Shown one piece after another: positions 1 to 7,900 of a stretch of 38,700 nt of DNA (within the stretch, counting starts at the first letter, position 1; every line of letters starts with the position of its first letter). The stretch comes from Caldilineales bacterium. Lineage in GTDB: Bacteria; Chloroflexota; Anaerolineae; J102. Made by a program: the position numbers and the translations under genes. Below the pieces are notes generated by a model. That model ran no database searches. It had not been told where the DNA came from and saw only the letters and a list, made by a program, of their open reading frames with translations. The stretch is from contig JABWBG010000005.1 of NCBI GenBank assembly GCA_013360575.1, forward strand, positions 1 through 38,700. The letters are read 5' to 3'.

Positions 1-625
1 CGAAGATCTGGGCCAGAGCCGCGCCTTTGTCGGCCCCCGCGACCAGGAAAAGCGAGAACGCGGCGCGGTTGAGCACCGGCAGCGTCAGGGTGACGCGCTG
101 GCGGGGGGGATTCGGGGCCGCGCCCACCGTCGCCAGCCGCCGGCGCTCGGCCAGGGCCGCGCTGCCGGGGAAGAGGGAGGCGGTGTGGCCATCCGCGCCC
201 ATGCCCATGAGCATGAAATCGAAACGGGGCCGCGCCCGCGGGCCGAGGCGAAAAACATGGCGCAACGCCTCTTCATAGCGATCGGCGGCAGCGTCCGGGG
301 GCAGATCGCCGTGGATGCGGTGCAGTTGCGTCACCGCCAAATGCTGGAAAAGCAGGGTGTAGGCCGCGCCGTAATTGCTGTCGTGATGATCGGGGGGGAC
401 GCAGCGCTCATCCACCCACCACACGTGCGTGCGCGCCCAATCGATCCGCGGCTGCCAGGCCGGTTCGGCCAGCAGACGAAACAGGGCACGCGGGGTGGAG
501 CCGCCGGAAAGGGCGATGTGGGCGACCCCGCGCGCGGCCTGGGCCTGGCCGATCTGCCGGGCCAACCAGGCAGCCGCGACCGGAGCCAGAACCTCGGCGG
601 GTAAAATGTCGTATGGCAGAGTCAT
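1..625 (-). CDS. pgl: 6-phosphogluconolactonase, partial (C-terminus beyond window)
   Basis: Hydrolyses 6-phosphogluconolactone to 6-phosphogluconate, the second step of the oxidative pentose phosphate pathway, in the cytosol. The gene is not in the ORF track because it runs off the left edge; I translated it from the ATG at 625. The product begins MTLPYDILPAEVLAP and carries the family's sugar-phosphate-binding block HIALSGGSTPRALF near residue 40, the VWWVDERCVP strand near residue 70, and MGMGADGHTASLFPG near residue 140. It is still open at base 2 after about 208 residues, where a family member of roughly 230-260 residues would be nearly complete. It starts 12 bases after the CBM48 gene stop with only a weak Shine-Dalgarno, so translational coupling is likely. 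A glucose-6-phosphate dehydrogenase gene further left would be expected but is outside the window. Confidence 0.9.
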   Translation of the reverse strand, partial: MTLPYDILPAEVLAPVAAAWLARQIGQAQAARGVAHIALSGGSTPRALFRLLAEPAWQPRIDWARTHVWWVDERCVPPDHHDSNYGAAYTLLFQHLAVTQLHRIHGDLPPDAAADRYEEALRHVFRLGPRARPRFDFMLMGMGADGHTASLFPGSAALAERRRLATVGAAPNPPRQRVTLTLPVLNRAAFSLFLVAGADKGAALAQIF

Positions 626-637
626 AGCCGGTCAGGA

Positions 638-943
638 TCAATGCGTATCGACAACGAAGTTGCTGGTGCCAAACTCGTTGCCCTCGTAGCCATCGGCGTC
701 GCCGTCGTTCATCCAACTGTTGCCATCGCAAAGATAGCGGAATTGATAGCGGCGCGCGGGTTGCAGTTCCAGCGCCAGCACCCAGCCCCCATCATGCGAG
801 CGCAACATGGGATGCGAGGTGTAATGCCAGTCGTTGAAATCTCCCACCAGATAGATTTTGTCGGCGTGGATGCTGGCCGGCAAGTGAAATGTCACCCGCA
901 CCACGCGGACGCCCTCGTGTTCGATGGTCATTTTGCGAATCAT
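638..943 (-). CDS. Single-domain CBM48 / isoamylase N-terminal-like glycogen-binding protein
   Basis: A 101-residue protein that is essentially one early-set carbohydrate-binding domain (CBM48, the module found at the N-terminus of glycogen branching and debranching enzymes and in the AMPK beta subunit). Visible hallmarks are the strand VTFHLPASIHADKIYLVGDF, then NDWHYTSHPM, the aromatic GGWVLALEL strand, YQFRYLCDG and the terminal FGTSNFVV. No catalytic domain is attached. ATG at 943 is preceded by CCAAGG six bases upstream. It lies between pgi and pgl on the same strand, so it is probably co-expressed with glucose-6-phosphate metabolism. Binding to glycogen or another alpha-glucan is inferred from the fold; the biological role is unknown. 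A protein-protein docking role is the main alternative. Confidence 0.8.
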   Translation of the reverse strand: MIRKMTIEHEGVRVVRVTFHLPASIHADKIYLVGDFNDWHYTSHPMLRSHDGGWVLALELQPARRYQFRYLCDGNSWMNDGDADGYEGNEFGTSNFVVDTH

Positions 944-958
944 GGCGCACCTTGGGGA

Positions 959-1003
959 CAGTGGTCAGTATTCAGTGGTCAGTATTCAGTGGTCAGTATT
1001 CAG
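959..1003. repeat. TCAGTATTCAGTGG short tandem array
   Basis: About three units of a 14-base pattern made from the heptamers TCAGTAT and TCAGTGG fill the space between the CBM48 start codon and the end of pgi. The same heptamer family occurs at 3526, 9792, 11671 and, inverted, at 11970. Confidence 0.85.
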
Positions 1004-1018
1004 GGGGCAGGGGCGGTA

Positions 1019-2767
1019 TCAGATGGCGCTGAGTTGGTGCAGGCCGGCGAGCAGGTCGCCCTGGAAGTGGAGGCGGATCAGGCGGCGGCCGGCGGTGGTC
1101 AGGGCCTGACCATCGCCCAGGGCCTGGGAGAGGTTGAGCACGCCGAAGGAGATGCTGCTGGCTTCGGCGCCGGCGTGGTCGGGGATGGCGACATCCTCTT
1201 CAGGGGAGGTGGTGATCTGCACGAACAGGCCGTTGCCGGCGTCTCCCTTGTGCAATTGGCCGGTGGAGTGGAGGAAACGGGGGCCGTAGCCCAGGGTGGT
1301 GGCCAGTTTCAGGCGGTCGCGCAGGCGCCGGCGCAGCTCGGCCAGGGCTGCATCGATGGCGGGTGTGACGGGGGTGTAGGCTTGCAGGGCCAGATAATCG
1401 CCCGGCCGGGCCAGGCGCAGGAACTCGGCCAGGGCGTCGGCGGGCTGTTGCCAGGCGCGGGAGGCGGGCGCAGCAGCGGGCGCAGCAGCGGACGCAGAGG
1501 CGGAGGGCCAGTCGCCGAAGATCTGCACATCCCCGGCGGTGAAGAGGGGTGTGGGCGCGGGCAGGGCGCCGCTGGCTTCGTAGGCTTTCATCATCGACCG
1601 CGCCAGCACTTTGGCGCTCTCCACGTTGGGCTGGTCGAAGGGCTGGATGCCCAGCCGGTGGCCCGCCACGGCGGTGGCCATCTCCCACAGGAAGAACTGG
1701 CCGCCGAGGTCGTAGGGGTCGGCCAGATGCAGGCTTAGGAGGGGATGGCCGGCGGCGGCGAGCTCGTCCAGAGCCGCGTCAGCGCCGGTATCGCCGGCCA
1801 GCCGCAGGTGCACGAACAGGCGGTCGGGGCCGTAGTGGTCGGGCGAGGCCAACGGCTCGCCGACGACAGGCAGGATGCCGACGCCGGCCTTGCCGGTGCT
1901 CTCGGCGATCAGCTGTTCGGCCCAATCGCCGAAGCTGGCCAGGGCGGGGGAGGGGATGAAGGTGACTTTGTCGCGGCCGGCTTTGGCCAGTTCGGCCAGG
2001 ATGGCGCCCAATTGCAAGCCGGGGTTGTCTGCGATCCGGGCGCAGGCCTGGGCCGCGGCCGCGGCGCGGGCCAGAAGCAGGCGCACATCCACCCCGGCCA
2101 GCACCGCGGGCAGCAATCCGAAGAAGGAGAGGGCGGAATACCGCCCGCCGAGGGTGGGATCGTTGAGGAAAATGGCGCGGAAGGCATGCTGGCGGGCCAG
2201 CCGCTCCAGGCTGCTGCCGGGGTCGGTGATGGCGATGAAGCGCGCCGCGGCCTCCTCCGGCCCCAGCGCGGCGCTGGCCCAGTTGTAGAAGTATTTGAAA
2301 AAGGAGAGGGTCTCCACAGTGCCGCCCGATTTGGTGGAGAGGATGAACAGGGTTGTGGCCGGATCGAGGCGCCGGGCCTGGGCCAGGACGTTGGCAGGGT
2401 GGGTGCTGTCCAACACCTGCAAGGCCAGGGCCAGGCCGGCGGGGGGATGGGCTGAATGCAGGCCAAACGTTTTGGCGAAGACTTCGGGCGCGAGGCTGGA
2501 GCCGCCCATGCCCAGCAGCAGCGCCTGCGTGTAGCCTGCAGCGCGGGCCGCGGCTAGCAGCGCCTGCATGCGCTCGACGTTGTAAGGCATGTTTCCCGGC
2601 AGCCGCAGCCAGCCCAGGCGGTCGCTGATCTCGGTGGGCGTCTCGGCCCAGAGGGTGAAATCGTGATCCCACAGGCGGGGGATGAGGTTGGCCGCGGTCA
2701 TCTCGGCCAGGGCGGCGGCGACGGCCTTTTCGTGGCCGTGCAACCTGCTTTCAAAGTGAAAAGACAT
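1019..2767 (-). CDS. pgi: Glucose-6-phosphate isomerase (type usually fused to transaldolase), standalone
   Basis: Interconverts glucose-6-phosphate and fructose-6-phosphate in the cytosol. The 582-residue product shows the phosphosugar isomerase signature FILSTKSGGTVET (about residue 145), the second SIS half with FGDWAEQLIAESTGK (about 280) and the late LHSTGQLHKGDAGNG (about 500), which holds the active-site lysine. The sequence resembles, from memory, the isomerase half of the bifunctional transaldolase/phosphoglucose isomerases of cyanobacteria and Chloroflexota rather than the E. coli-type Pgi. Here the transaldolase half is absent. The first 60 residues (MSFHFESRLHGHEKAV...) look like the linker that joins the halves in fused proteins. 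An Ala-rich insert near residue 415 replaces part of a loop. AGGAG stands seven bases before the ATG. It lies 21 bases downstream of the SDR gene, so the two are probably in one transcript. Confidence 0.92.
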   Translation of the reverse strand: MSFHFESRLHGHEKAVAAALAEMTAANLIPRLWDHDFTLWAETPTEISDRLGWLRLPGNMPYNVERMQALLAAARAAGYTQALLLGMGGSSLAPEVFAKTFGLHSAHPPAGLALALQVLDSTHPANVLAQARRLDPATTLFILSTKSGGTVETLSFFKYFYNWASAALGPEEAAARFIAITDPGSSLERLARQHAFRAIFLNDPTLGGRYSALSFFGLLPAVLAGVDVRLLLARAAAAAQACARIADNPGLQLGAILAELAKAGRDKVTFIPSPALASFGDWAEQLIAESTGKAGVGILPVVGEPLASPDHYGPDRLFVHLRLAGDTGADAALDELAAAGHPLLSLHLADPYDLGGQFFLWEMATAVAGHRLGIQPFDQPNVESAKVLARSMMKAYEASGALPAPTPLFTAGDVQIFGDWPSASASAAAPAAAPASRAWQQPADALAEFLRLARPGDYLALQAYTPVTPAIDAALAELRRRLRDRLKLATTLGYGPRFLHSTGQLHKGDAGNGLFVQITTSPEEDVAIPDHAGAEASSISFGVLNLSQALGDGQALTTAGRRLIRLHFQGDLLAGLHQLSAI

Positions 2768-2788
2768 GGCAGAACTCCTGGAGCGGGG

Positions 2789-3511
2789 CTAACTCAAGCC
2801 ATACGCGGGGATGGCGGCGCCGTGGATGGGCGCGGCCATATCAGAGGCGAGGAAAAGCATGACGCCGGCCAGGGCAGAGGGACTGACCCAGCGATCGAAG
2901 TCGGCGCCGGGCATGTCCTGGCGATTTTGGGGGGTGTCGATGACGCCGGGCAGGATGCAGTTGACGTTGACGCCGTGGGCCTTGGTCTCGGCGGCCAGGC
3001 TCTCGACCAGGCGCAGTAACGCGGCTTTGGAGGCGCTGTACGCGGCAGCGTTGGCGCCGCCGGCCAGCCCGGCCCGCGAAGATACGTGGATGATCTTGCC
3101 GCTGCCCTGGGCGATCATGCCCGGAATCACGGCCCGGCTGAGCAGGAAGGCGGTGCGGGCGTTGAGGTTCATCATGAAATCCCAGTCCGCGGGGGAGGTT
3201 TCGTGCACGGGCGCGCCGGCCCGATAGCCGCCGACGCTGTTGGCCAGCACATCGATGCGGCCAAAACGGGCCTGAGCCGCGGCCACGCCTGCGGCGATGA
3301 TCTCGGGGTCGCTGACGTCGAAGCCGGGCAGGAGGAGATGGCGGGGGTCGGCGGCGAGTTGGGGGAAGCGTTGGGACAGACGGTCTGCCCTGCGGTCGGC
3401 CAGGATGAGATGCGCGCCGGCGGCGGCGAATGCATCGGCGGCAGCCGCACCCAAATTGCCCGTGGCGCCGGTTACAAACACAATTTTATGCGTAAAATCA
3501 AATGTGATCAT
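2789..3511 (-). CDS. SDR family NAD(P)-dependent oxidoreductase
   Basis: A classical short-chain dehydrogenase of 240 residues. The cofactor-binding glycine motif is TGATGNLG (about residues 14-21), the active-site region has HVSSRAGLAGGANAAAYSASK with the catalytic Tyr and Lys in YSASK, and the usual NNAG motif is replaced by ANSVGG. ADRRAD after the second beta strand suggests NAD(H) over NADP(H), because an acidic residue occupies that position; this is inference. The substrate cannot be told from sequence. It sits directly upstream of pgi (21 bases) and downstream of glk, so a sugar or sugar-acid substrate is plausible. No convincing Shine-Dalgarno precedes ATG 3511; the upstream DNA is a repeat array. 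Confidence 0.88.
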   Translation of the reverse strand: MITFDFTHKIVFVTGATGNLGAAAADAFAAAGAHLILADRRADRLSQRFPQLAADPRHLLLPGFDVSDPEIIAAGVAAAQARFGRIDVLANSVGGYRAGAPVHETSPADWDFMMNLNARTAFLLSRAVIPGMIAQGSGKIIHVSSRAGLAGGANAAAYSASKAALLRLVESLAAETKAHGVNVNCILPGVIDTPQNRQDMPGADFDRWVSPSALAGVMLFLASDMAAPIHGAAIPAYGLS

Positions 3512-3525
3512 GATGGGTCGGGGGG

Positions 3526-3650
3526 CAGTATTCAGTGGTCAGTATTCAGTATTCAGTCAGGGGGCAGTATTCAGTATTCAGTATTCAGTATTCAGTATTC
3601 AGTATTCAGTATTCAGTATTCAGTATTCAGTATTCAGTATTCAGTGGTCA
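3526..3650. repeat. TCAGTAT heptamer array
   Basis: About 17 near-perfect CAGTATT heptamers, interrupted by CAGTGGT and CAGTCAGGGGG variants, lie immediately upstream of the SDR gene start. No RBS or promoter can be seen inside it. Confidence 0.9.
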
Positions 3651-3659
3651 GGCATCAGC

Positions 3660-3782
3660 CCGTGAATGAATTCACGGTCTGATATGGGAAACCTGCTAAA
3701 GCAGGTTTTTATAACATGATAACGTGATCAATAACCCGTTTTAACGGGTTTTCTTGTATCAGCCGCCGAATTCATTCGGCGG
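3660..3782. repeat. Cluster of four different short hairpins
   Basis: Four perfect stem-loops of different sequence follow each other in 123 bases: CCGTGAA/TTCACGG (3660-3677), AAACCTGC/GCAGGTTT with a following T-run (3689-3710), AACCCGTT/AACGGGTT (3733-3750) and CCGCCGAAT/ATTCGGCGG (3763-3782). Loops are 2-4 bases. The second and third resemble intrinsic terminators when read on the plus strand, yet the genes on both sides run on the minus strand. The cluster lies between the glk stop and the SDR array. Confidence 0.85.
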
Positions 3783-3818
3783 TTCATTCGGCGGTTCATT
3801 CGGCGGTTCATTCGGCGG
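3771..3818. repeat. Four tandem copies of TTCATTCGGCGG overlapping the glk stop codon
   Basis: The 12-mer TTCATTCGGCGG is repeated four times without error at 3771, 3783, 3795 and 3807. The last copy contains the glk stop codon and its final Ala-Ala-Glu codons. The first copy forms the right arm of the fourth hairpin in the neighbouring cluster, so the array looks like duplication of a hairpin arm together with the gene end. Confidence 0.92.
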
Positions 3819-4824
3819 CAGCAGCCTCCGGCGCCGCCATCATCCACTCCAGGCCGTAGTGGGCGGCGCCGAGCAGGGCAGCGCGCGGGTTGAGAATGAC
3901 ATGCACCGGCACGCGATAGAGCACATCACTGAAGCGGCCCTTACGTAAAAAACTTTGCATGAACCGCTGCTCGCGCAGCGCCGGTAGGATGCGGGGGGGG
4001 ATGCCGCCGCCGACATAGACGCCGGCAGTGGCCAACACTTTCAAGGCCAGGTTGCCTGCCTCGGCCCCCAGAATGGAGACGAAAATCTCCAATGTGGCCG
4101 CGCTGAGCTGGCAGCGCCCCTCCTCGCGCAGGGCCGCGTTGACGATCACCGGGGTGGGATCGGAAGCTGCCACCAACTGCGCGGCCACCGCGGGGCTTTC
4201 CTCGGCCAGGCCGCTATCCTTGAGAAAGGCGTAGATGTTGGGAATGCCCTTGCCAGAACAGACCCACTCATAGCTGACATGATCCATGCGCTGTTGCAGC
4301 CAGCGCAGCATCTCCAGCTCGATGGTGTTGTTCGGCCCAAAGTCGGTGTGCCCCCCCTCCGAGGCGTAAGCGTGGTAGCGGCTGCCATCCCAGGTGAGAT
4401 AAGCCTCGCCCAGGCCTGTGCCGGGGGCGATGACCGCCATGGCCCCGCCCAACACAGGCCGGCCAGCGTTGAGCGTGAACAGATCCTGCGAGACGAGCGC
4501 GGGCACGGCGTTGGCAATGGCCTGCAAGTCATTCATCAGCAGCACCGGCTCCACGCCCAGGGTCTCTTGCAGATTCTGCGTGGTGATCACCCAGGGCAGA
4601 TTGGTGATCTCGGCCTGGCCCTGGATGACGGGGCCGGCGACGCCAAAACAGGCCGCTTCGATCGACTCCGGCTGCTCGGCCAGGAATTCTTGCACGATGC
4701 GGGTGAGGCTGGTGTACTGGCCGCTGGCATAGATGCGCTCGAACAGAGGCTGGCGGGGGCCAGAATCACGCGCGTATAGGGCTAAAATTGTCTTTGTACC
4801 GCCAATATCGCCTGCAAGAAGCAT
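3808..4824 (-). CDS. glk: Glucokinase
   Basis: Phosphorylates glucose with ATP to glucose-6-phosphate in the cytosol. The 338-residue product belongs to the Glk family (hexokinase/actin fold). It has the phosphate-1 loop LLAGDIGGTKT at residues 2-12, the glucose-site strand LLMNDLQAIANAV (about 95), the phosphate-2 motif VIAPGTGLGEA (about 132), EGGHTDFGP (about 156) with the sugar-contacting Glu, and the C-terminal LGAEAGNLALKVLATAGVYVGGGI. These are the E. coli Glk-like motifs rather than those of ROK kinases. ATG 4824 follows GAAGG. It is the first gene of a minus-strand run leading to the SDR gene, pgi and pgl. The C-terminus (PEAAAAE) is partly encoded by the flanking 12-bp repeat. Confidence 0.93.
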   Translation of the reverse strand: MLLAGDIGGTKTILALYARDSGPRQPLFERIYASGQYTSLTRIVQEFLAEQPESIEAACFGVAGPVIQGQAEITNLPWVITTQNLQETLGVEPVLLMNDLQAIANAVPALVSQDLFTLNAGRPVLGGAMAVIAPGTGLGEAYLTWDGSRYHAYASEGGHTDFGPNNTIELEMLRWLQQRMDHVSYEWVCSGKGIPNIYAFLKDSGLAEESPAVAAQLVAASDPTPVIVNAALREEGRCQLSAATLEIFVSILGAEAGNLALKVLATAGVYVGGGIPPRILPALREQRFMQSFLRKGRFSDVLYRVPVHVILNPRAALLGAAHYGLEWMMAAPEAAAAE

Positions 4825-4852
4825 AATCGCCCGCCTTCTTTGAATGTGTAGG

Positions 4853-4887
4853 AAAAACCCTAAAGGCTTCTAAAACCTTTAGGGTTT
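4853..4887 (-). terminator. Intrinsic terminator after heme A synthase
   Basis: Read on the minus strand, AACCCTAAAGG pairs perfectly with CCTTTAGGGTT (11 bp or more), followed by TTTTTCC. It lies 8 bases past the ctaA stop and ends about 28 bases before the glk start, so it should separate the two units. The same CCCTAAAGG stem sequence recurs at 24919 as the outer arm of a larger palindrome. Confidence 0.8.
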
Positions 4888-4894
4888 GATGCGT

Positions 4895-5932
4895 TTAGGG
4901 TTTGGGGCGTGTGAGACGAGTGAGGAAGAGGGCATAGATTGCGGCCATGAACAGGAGCATGGCCGTGGCCTGATGCCACAACGCCAGAGAGATGGGCACG
5001 CCAAAGAGCACCACAGTCACGCCCAGGGTAATCTGTAGCAGGATGATGCCGACGACCAGCAGGGCCGCGCGTTGCAGCCCGACATCCAGGCGCCGGCGCT
5101 GCGCCTCGAAATAAAGGGCCGAGGCCACGATCAGCACCACAAAAGCGAACCAGCGATGCACAAAATGCACGGTCGTGGCGTTGAAGAAAAGATTGGCCCA
5201 CCCGCCCGGCGCCTCAGCCAGGAGGCCGGCGGGAATCCAGCGGCCAAACATCAGCGGCCAGGTGTCGGAGATGTGGCCGGCGCGCATGCCCGCCACCAGG
5301 CCGCCATAGCCGATCTGCAAGACAACGAGCGCCACCAGCCACAGCACCAGGCGCCGCGCGGTGGGTGAAACGCTGCCCGCCACATGCAACGCCCGCGTGC
5401 CGCGCAGCGCCTTCCACAGGGCCAGGGCCAGGATGGTCAACGCCGTGAGCAGGTGCGCTGTCAGCCGGAACTCATCCACCCGCGGGCGGTCGATCAGGCC
5501 GCTGCTGACCATGTACCAACCCAAAAAGGCCTGGAATCCGAACAGAGCCGCGATCAGCAAATACACGCCCGCATGCCGCCAGGGGAGGATCCCCCGCCAC
5601 AAGAAATAGAAGAGGGGCAATACCACCAGCAGCCCGGCCACGCGGCCGATCAGCCGGTGGATGTATTCGAGATAGAAGATGCGCTGGTATTCGGCCAGCG
5701 ACATGCCCCGGTTCACCTTCTGATACTCCGGGGTGAGCTTGTATTTGGCAAACTCCGTCTGCCACGCCTCCTCGCCGATGGGGGGGATGACGCCGGAGAT
5801 GGGCTTCCATTCCACAATGGACAGGCCGGAACGGGTAAGACGCACAAAACCGCCGACGGTGACCATCAGCGCCACCACAAGGGCGACCAGATAGAGCCAG
5901 CGGGTGACAGCACGAGGGGGGACAAAGGCCAT
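4895..5932 (-). CDS. ctaA: COX15/CtaA heme A synthase
   Basis: Oxidises the C8 methyl of heme O to the formyl group of heme A, the cofactor of aa3-type cytochrome oxidases; an integral membrane protein. Eight hydrophobic segments are visible. The N-terminal half has VTVGGFVRLTRSGLSIVEWK and FYLEYIHRLIGRVAG, where Glu and His belong to the conserved E-x-x-H heme-binding motif. The second half repeats this with VHFVHRWFAF and SLALWHQATAMLL. The long first loop with PEYQKVNRGMSLAEY is typical of the COX15 (alpha-proteobacterial/mitochondrial) branch rather than the short Bacillus CtaA. I prefer ATG 5932 over 5938 because GGAG lies 7 bases before the former but 1 base before the latter. It implies an aerobic respiratory chain. 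The protoheme farnesyltransferase gene is not in view. Confidence 0.93.
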   Translation of the reverse strand: MAFVPPRAVTRWLYLVALVVALMVTVGGFVRLTRSGLSIVEWKPISGVIPPIGEEAWQTEFAKYKLTPEYQKVNRGMSLAEYQRIFYLEYIHRLIGRVAGLLVVLPLFYFLWRGILPWRHAGVYLLIAALFGFQAFLGWYMVSSGLIDRPRVDEFRLTAHLLTALTILALALWKALRGTRALHVAGSVSPTARRLVLWLVALVVLQIGYGGLVAGMRAGHISDTWPLMFGRWIPAGLLAEAPGGWANLFFNATTVHFVHRWFAFVVLIVASALYFEAQRRRLDVGLQRAALLVVGIILLQITLGVTVVLFGVPISLALWHQATAMLLFMAAIYALFLTRLTRPKP

Positions 5933-6036
5933 GGGCATGCTCCAGAAAGCTGAATTTCAGGGTGATTTCCCCACAGTATACCCGTTTTGCCCTGCTGGCA
6001 GTAAGTTTGGATCGGTTTGCTGCCGCAAAAGGGCGC

Positions 6037-7596
6037 TCAGGGCCGGATGTCCAGCAGCCACACCTGCGCCTGGCCGCGCCAGACCAAAGGCAGCCACAGG
6101 TGGGCGGCGGGCGGCGGGGAGTCGGTAGGCGTGGGGGTGGGGGTGGGCGTAGGGGTGGAGGAAGGCGAGGGGGTGAGGGTGGGCGTGGTCGTCAGCGTGG
6201 GCGTGGCTGAGGGCGTGGCCGTGGGCGTAGGGGTCGGCGTGGGCGTATCCGAGGGCGTGGGAGTCGGTGTGAGGGTGGGAACGAGAGCGTCGATAGCGAC
6301 GAGCGCGGCCGCGGCCTGCAGCAGGCCATGTCCAAAAGTGGTATCGAATCCGGCCGCGCCCAGATCGAGGGCGGAGGACTGCAAGGCGGCGCGCACTTGC
6401 TGGCGGGTGGCCTGGGGCCGGTGCGCCCGCAGCAGGGCCGCCACGCCGCTGACATGCGCCGCGGCCATGGAGGTGCCCTCGATGTGGTAATACCCCCACC
6501 GGCCCTGCTCGAAGGTCTCCTGCAAAATGCCGCCCTCGCCGGGCAGGCCGTCGCCGTCGAGGTCCTGACGCAAGTCGCCCCCCGGCGCGCTGAGGCCGAG
6601 CGCGCTGCCCTGGCTGGAATACCAGCCGCGGGCGCCGAAGAAATCCACCCCGGCCACGGCGATGGCGTCGGGATGGTTGCCCGGCTGGGCCACCGTGCTC
6701 TCGTTGAAATTGCCCGCGGCCGCCACGATGACGATGTCGGCGGCGGCGGCGGCGGAGAGGGCGGCATTCAGCACACTGCTGGAGCAGGCGGGCCACAGTT
6801 GGCCAAAGCAGCGCCCGCCCAGCGAGAGGTTGATCACCCTGGCGCCGTGGCTGCGCGCCCAGTCGACGCCCTCGGCCACGCCCTGAAAAGTGCCATTGCC
6901 CACCTGGTTCAACACTTTCACCGGCATCAGTTGGGCGGCAAAGGCCAGCCCGGCCACGCCCAGGCCATTGTCGGTGCATTGGGCGATGGTGCCGGCAACA
7001 TGCGTGCCGTGGCCATAGTCATCCACGGCCACGCCCGGCCCTGTCTGCCGGGTGAAGATGTTGTACTCGTGCACAAAGGTATGGCACTGCAGATCCTCTC
7101 CCTTGCTGATGCCGGAATCGACCACCGCCACCGTCACCCCAGCCCCAGCCCCGATCTCCCAGGCCGCCGGCGCCTGGATCAGGGGAAAATGCCACTGTTC
7201 CGGGAAGCGCGGGTCATTGGGCAGAAGCTGGGCCGAGGCCGGCGACGCGGGGGCAGGTCGCGGCTGGAAATCGACGTGCAAGGTGTAATCCAGCTCGACC
7301 AGCGCCACTTCTTCTTGGGCAGCCAGCCGCTGCAGGGCCTGCGCCGGCGCCTCCCCGGCCAATACCGGCAGGCGATACCAATCGCCGAAGAGGTGGGCAG
7401 CCCCAGGCAGGGCCGCGGCCGCCTCCGCGCCCCCGTGCAGGCGCACGCTGACGTGATCCCGGCTGTGGGGGATGCGGGTATCGCTGGCCAGGCCCAGTTT
7501 TGGCGGCCGCGGGGTCGGGGGCGCGCCCACGGACGCGGGAACAGTGGCCAAAAGGAGAAAAAGGATGCTCAGAAAGGTGAAGGAAAGGCGGATCAT
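6037..7596 (-). CDS. Secreted S8 subtilisin-like serine peptidase with Thr/Pro linker
   Basis: An extracellular subtilase. Taking Met at 7596 gives 519 residues starting with a clear signal peptide ([20 protein letters not shown]...). The longer ORF start at 7683 would place 29 non-signal residues in front and is rejected. A propeptide of about 100 residues precedes the catalytic domain. The triad is Asp160 in VAVVDSGIS, His196 in YGHGTHVAG and Ser376 in [11 protein letters not shown]; the oxyanion Asn is in AAAGNFNES (about 296). Residues about 435-490 are a TPTPTP-rich linker, followed by a 25-residue tail with [10 protein letters not shown]. Tails of this LPL type after Thr/Pro linkers recur, in my memory, on secreted Chloroflexota proteins and may be a surface-retention signal; that is inference. 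The substrate is unknown. Confidence 0.9.
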   Translation of the reverse strand: MIRLSFTFLSILFLLLATVPASVGAPPTPRPPKLGLASDTRIPHSRDHVSVRLHGGAEAAAALPGAAHLFGDWYRLPVLAGEAPAQALQRLAAQEEVALVELDYTLHVDFQPRPAPASPASAQLLPNDPRFPEQWHFPLIQAPAAWEIGAGAGVTVAVVDSGISKGEDLQCHTFVHEYNIFTRQTGPGVAVDDYGHGTHVAGTIAQCTDNGLGVAGLAFAAQLMPVKVLNQVGNGTFQGVAEGVDWARSHGARVINLSLGGRCFGQLWPACSSSVLNAALSAAAAADIVIVAAAGNFNESTVAQPGNHPDAIAVAGVDFFGARGWYSSQGSALGLSAPGGDLRQDLDGDGLPGEGGILQETFEQGRWGYYHIEGTSMAAAHVSGVAALLRAHRPQATRQQVRAALQSSALDLGAAGFDTTFGHGLLQAAAALVAIDALVPTLTPTPTPSDTPTPTPTPTATPSATPTLTTTPTLTPSPSSTPTPTPTPTPTDSPPPAAHLWLPLVWRGQAQVWLLDIRP

Positions 7597-7699
7597 GTGG
7601 ACAGAACCTTGGGGGAGAGCACGCGGGCAACCAATCGGCCCGGCGCAGCGGCATACGCTATCGCAAATGGGACGAAGACGCAAGCGCAGACCGTATCAG

Positions 7700-7719
7700 C
7701 GCCCCGCGTGCGTGGGGCG
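7700..7719. other. GC-rich inverted repeat upstream of ilv promoter
   Basis: CGCCCC and GGGGCG arms around an 8-base centre (GCGTGCGT) lie 18 bases upstream of the -35 element at 7737, in the divergent space between the peptidase gene and the ilv leader. It could be an operator or chance in GC-rich DNA. Confidence 0.35.
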
Positions 7720-7736
7720 GGGCTGCAATCTCTGAT

Positions 7737-7765
7737 TTGACAGAACACCCGCCGCCCTGTATACT
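7737..7765 (+). promoter_or_regulatory. Sigma-70-type promoter of the ilv-leu operon
   Basis: TTGACA at 7737-7742 is a perfect -35 hexamer. Exactly 17 bases later TATACT (7760-7765) matches the -10 consensus at five of six positions. A start near 7772 would give an mRNA that begins about 27 bases before the leader ORF. It is the best promoter match I found in the window. Confidence 0.85.
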
Positions 7766-7798
7766 CCCCCACCATTCCCCTGCAAGTGATATATCACC

Positions 7799-7900
7799 AT
7801 GTCTTTCTTCTCCCTCCTTGCCATCGTCATTAGCGAGCTTCTGGTCCTTATTGTGGGCCAGGAGCCCTTGCCGGTTGGAAGAAAGGTTCGCACTTGCTAG
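7799..7900 (+). CDS. Leu/Ile/Val-rich leader peptide of the ilv operon
   Basis: A 33-codon ORF, too short for the ORF track, starts 34 bases after the -10 element. It encodes MSFFSLLAIVISELLVLIVG followed by QEPLPVGRKVRTC and stops at TAG 7898. Fourteen of 33 residues are Leu, Ile or Val, including six in a row (LLVLIV, codons 7838-7855). This is the hallmark of ribosome-mediated attenuation leaders of branched-chain operons. The run stands just before one arm of an antiterminator hairpin (7871-7882), as the mechanism needs: stalling on the run leaves the arm free, while reaching the stop codon covers it. The Shine-Dalgarno is weak (AAGTGAT about 10 bases upstream). I see no sign that the peptide has a function of its own. 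Confidence 0.85.
   Translation: MSFFSLLAIVISELLVLIVGQEPLPVGRKVRTC

Noticed and set aside
641-1738. 365-codon plus-strand ORF across pgi and the CBM48 gene
   Set aside because: Crosses a repeat array and two well-supported genes on the other strand; low-complexity Gly/Gln composition.
4853-4912. Telomere-like TTTAGGG repeats
   Set aside because: Only two or three copies, arranged as a hairpin with a T-run, so a terminator explains them.
6328-7740. 470-codon plus-strand ORF opposite the subtilase gene
   Set aside because: Antisense of the S8 peptidase; no RBS, no recognisable domain, and it would overlap the ilv promoter.
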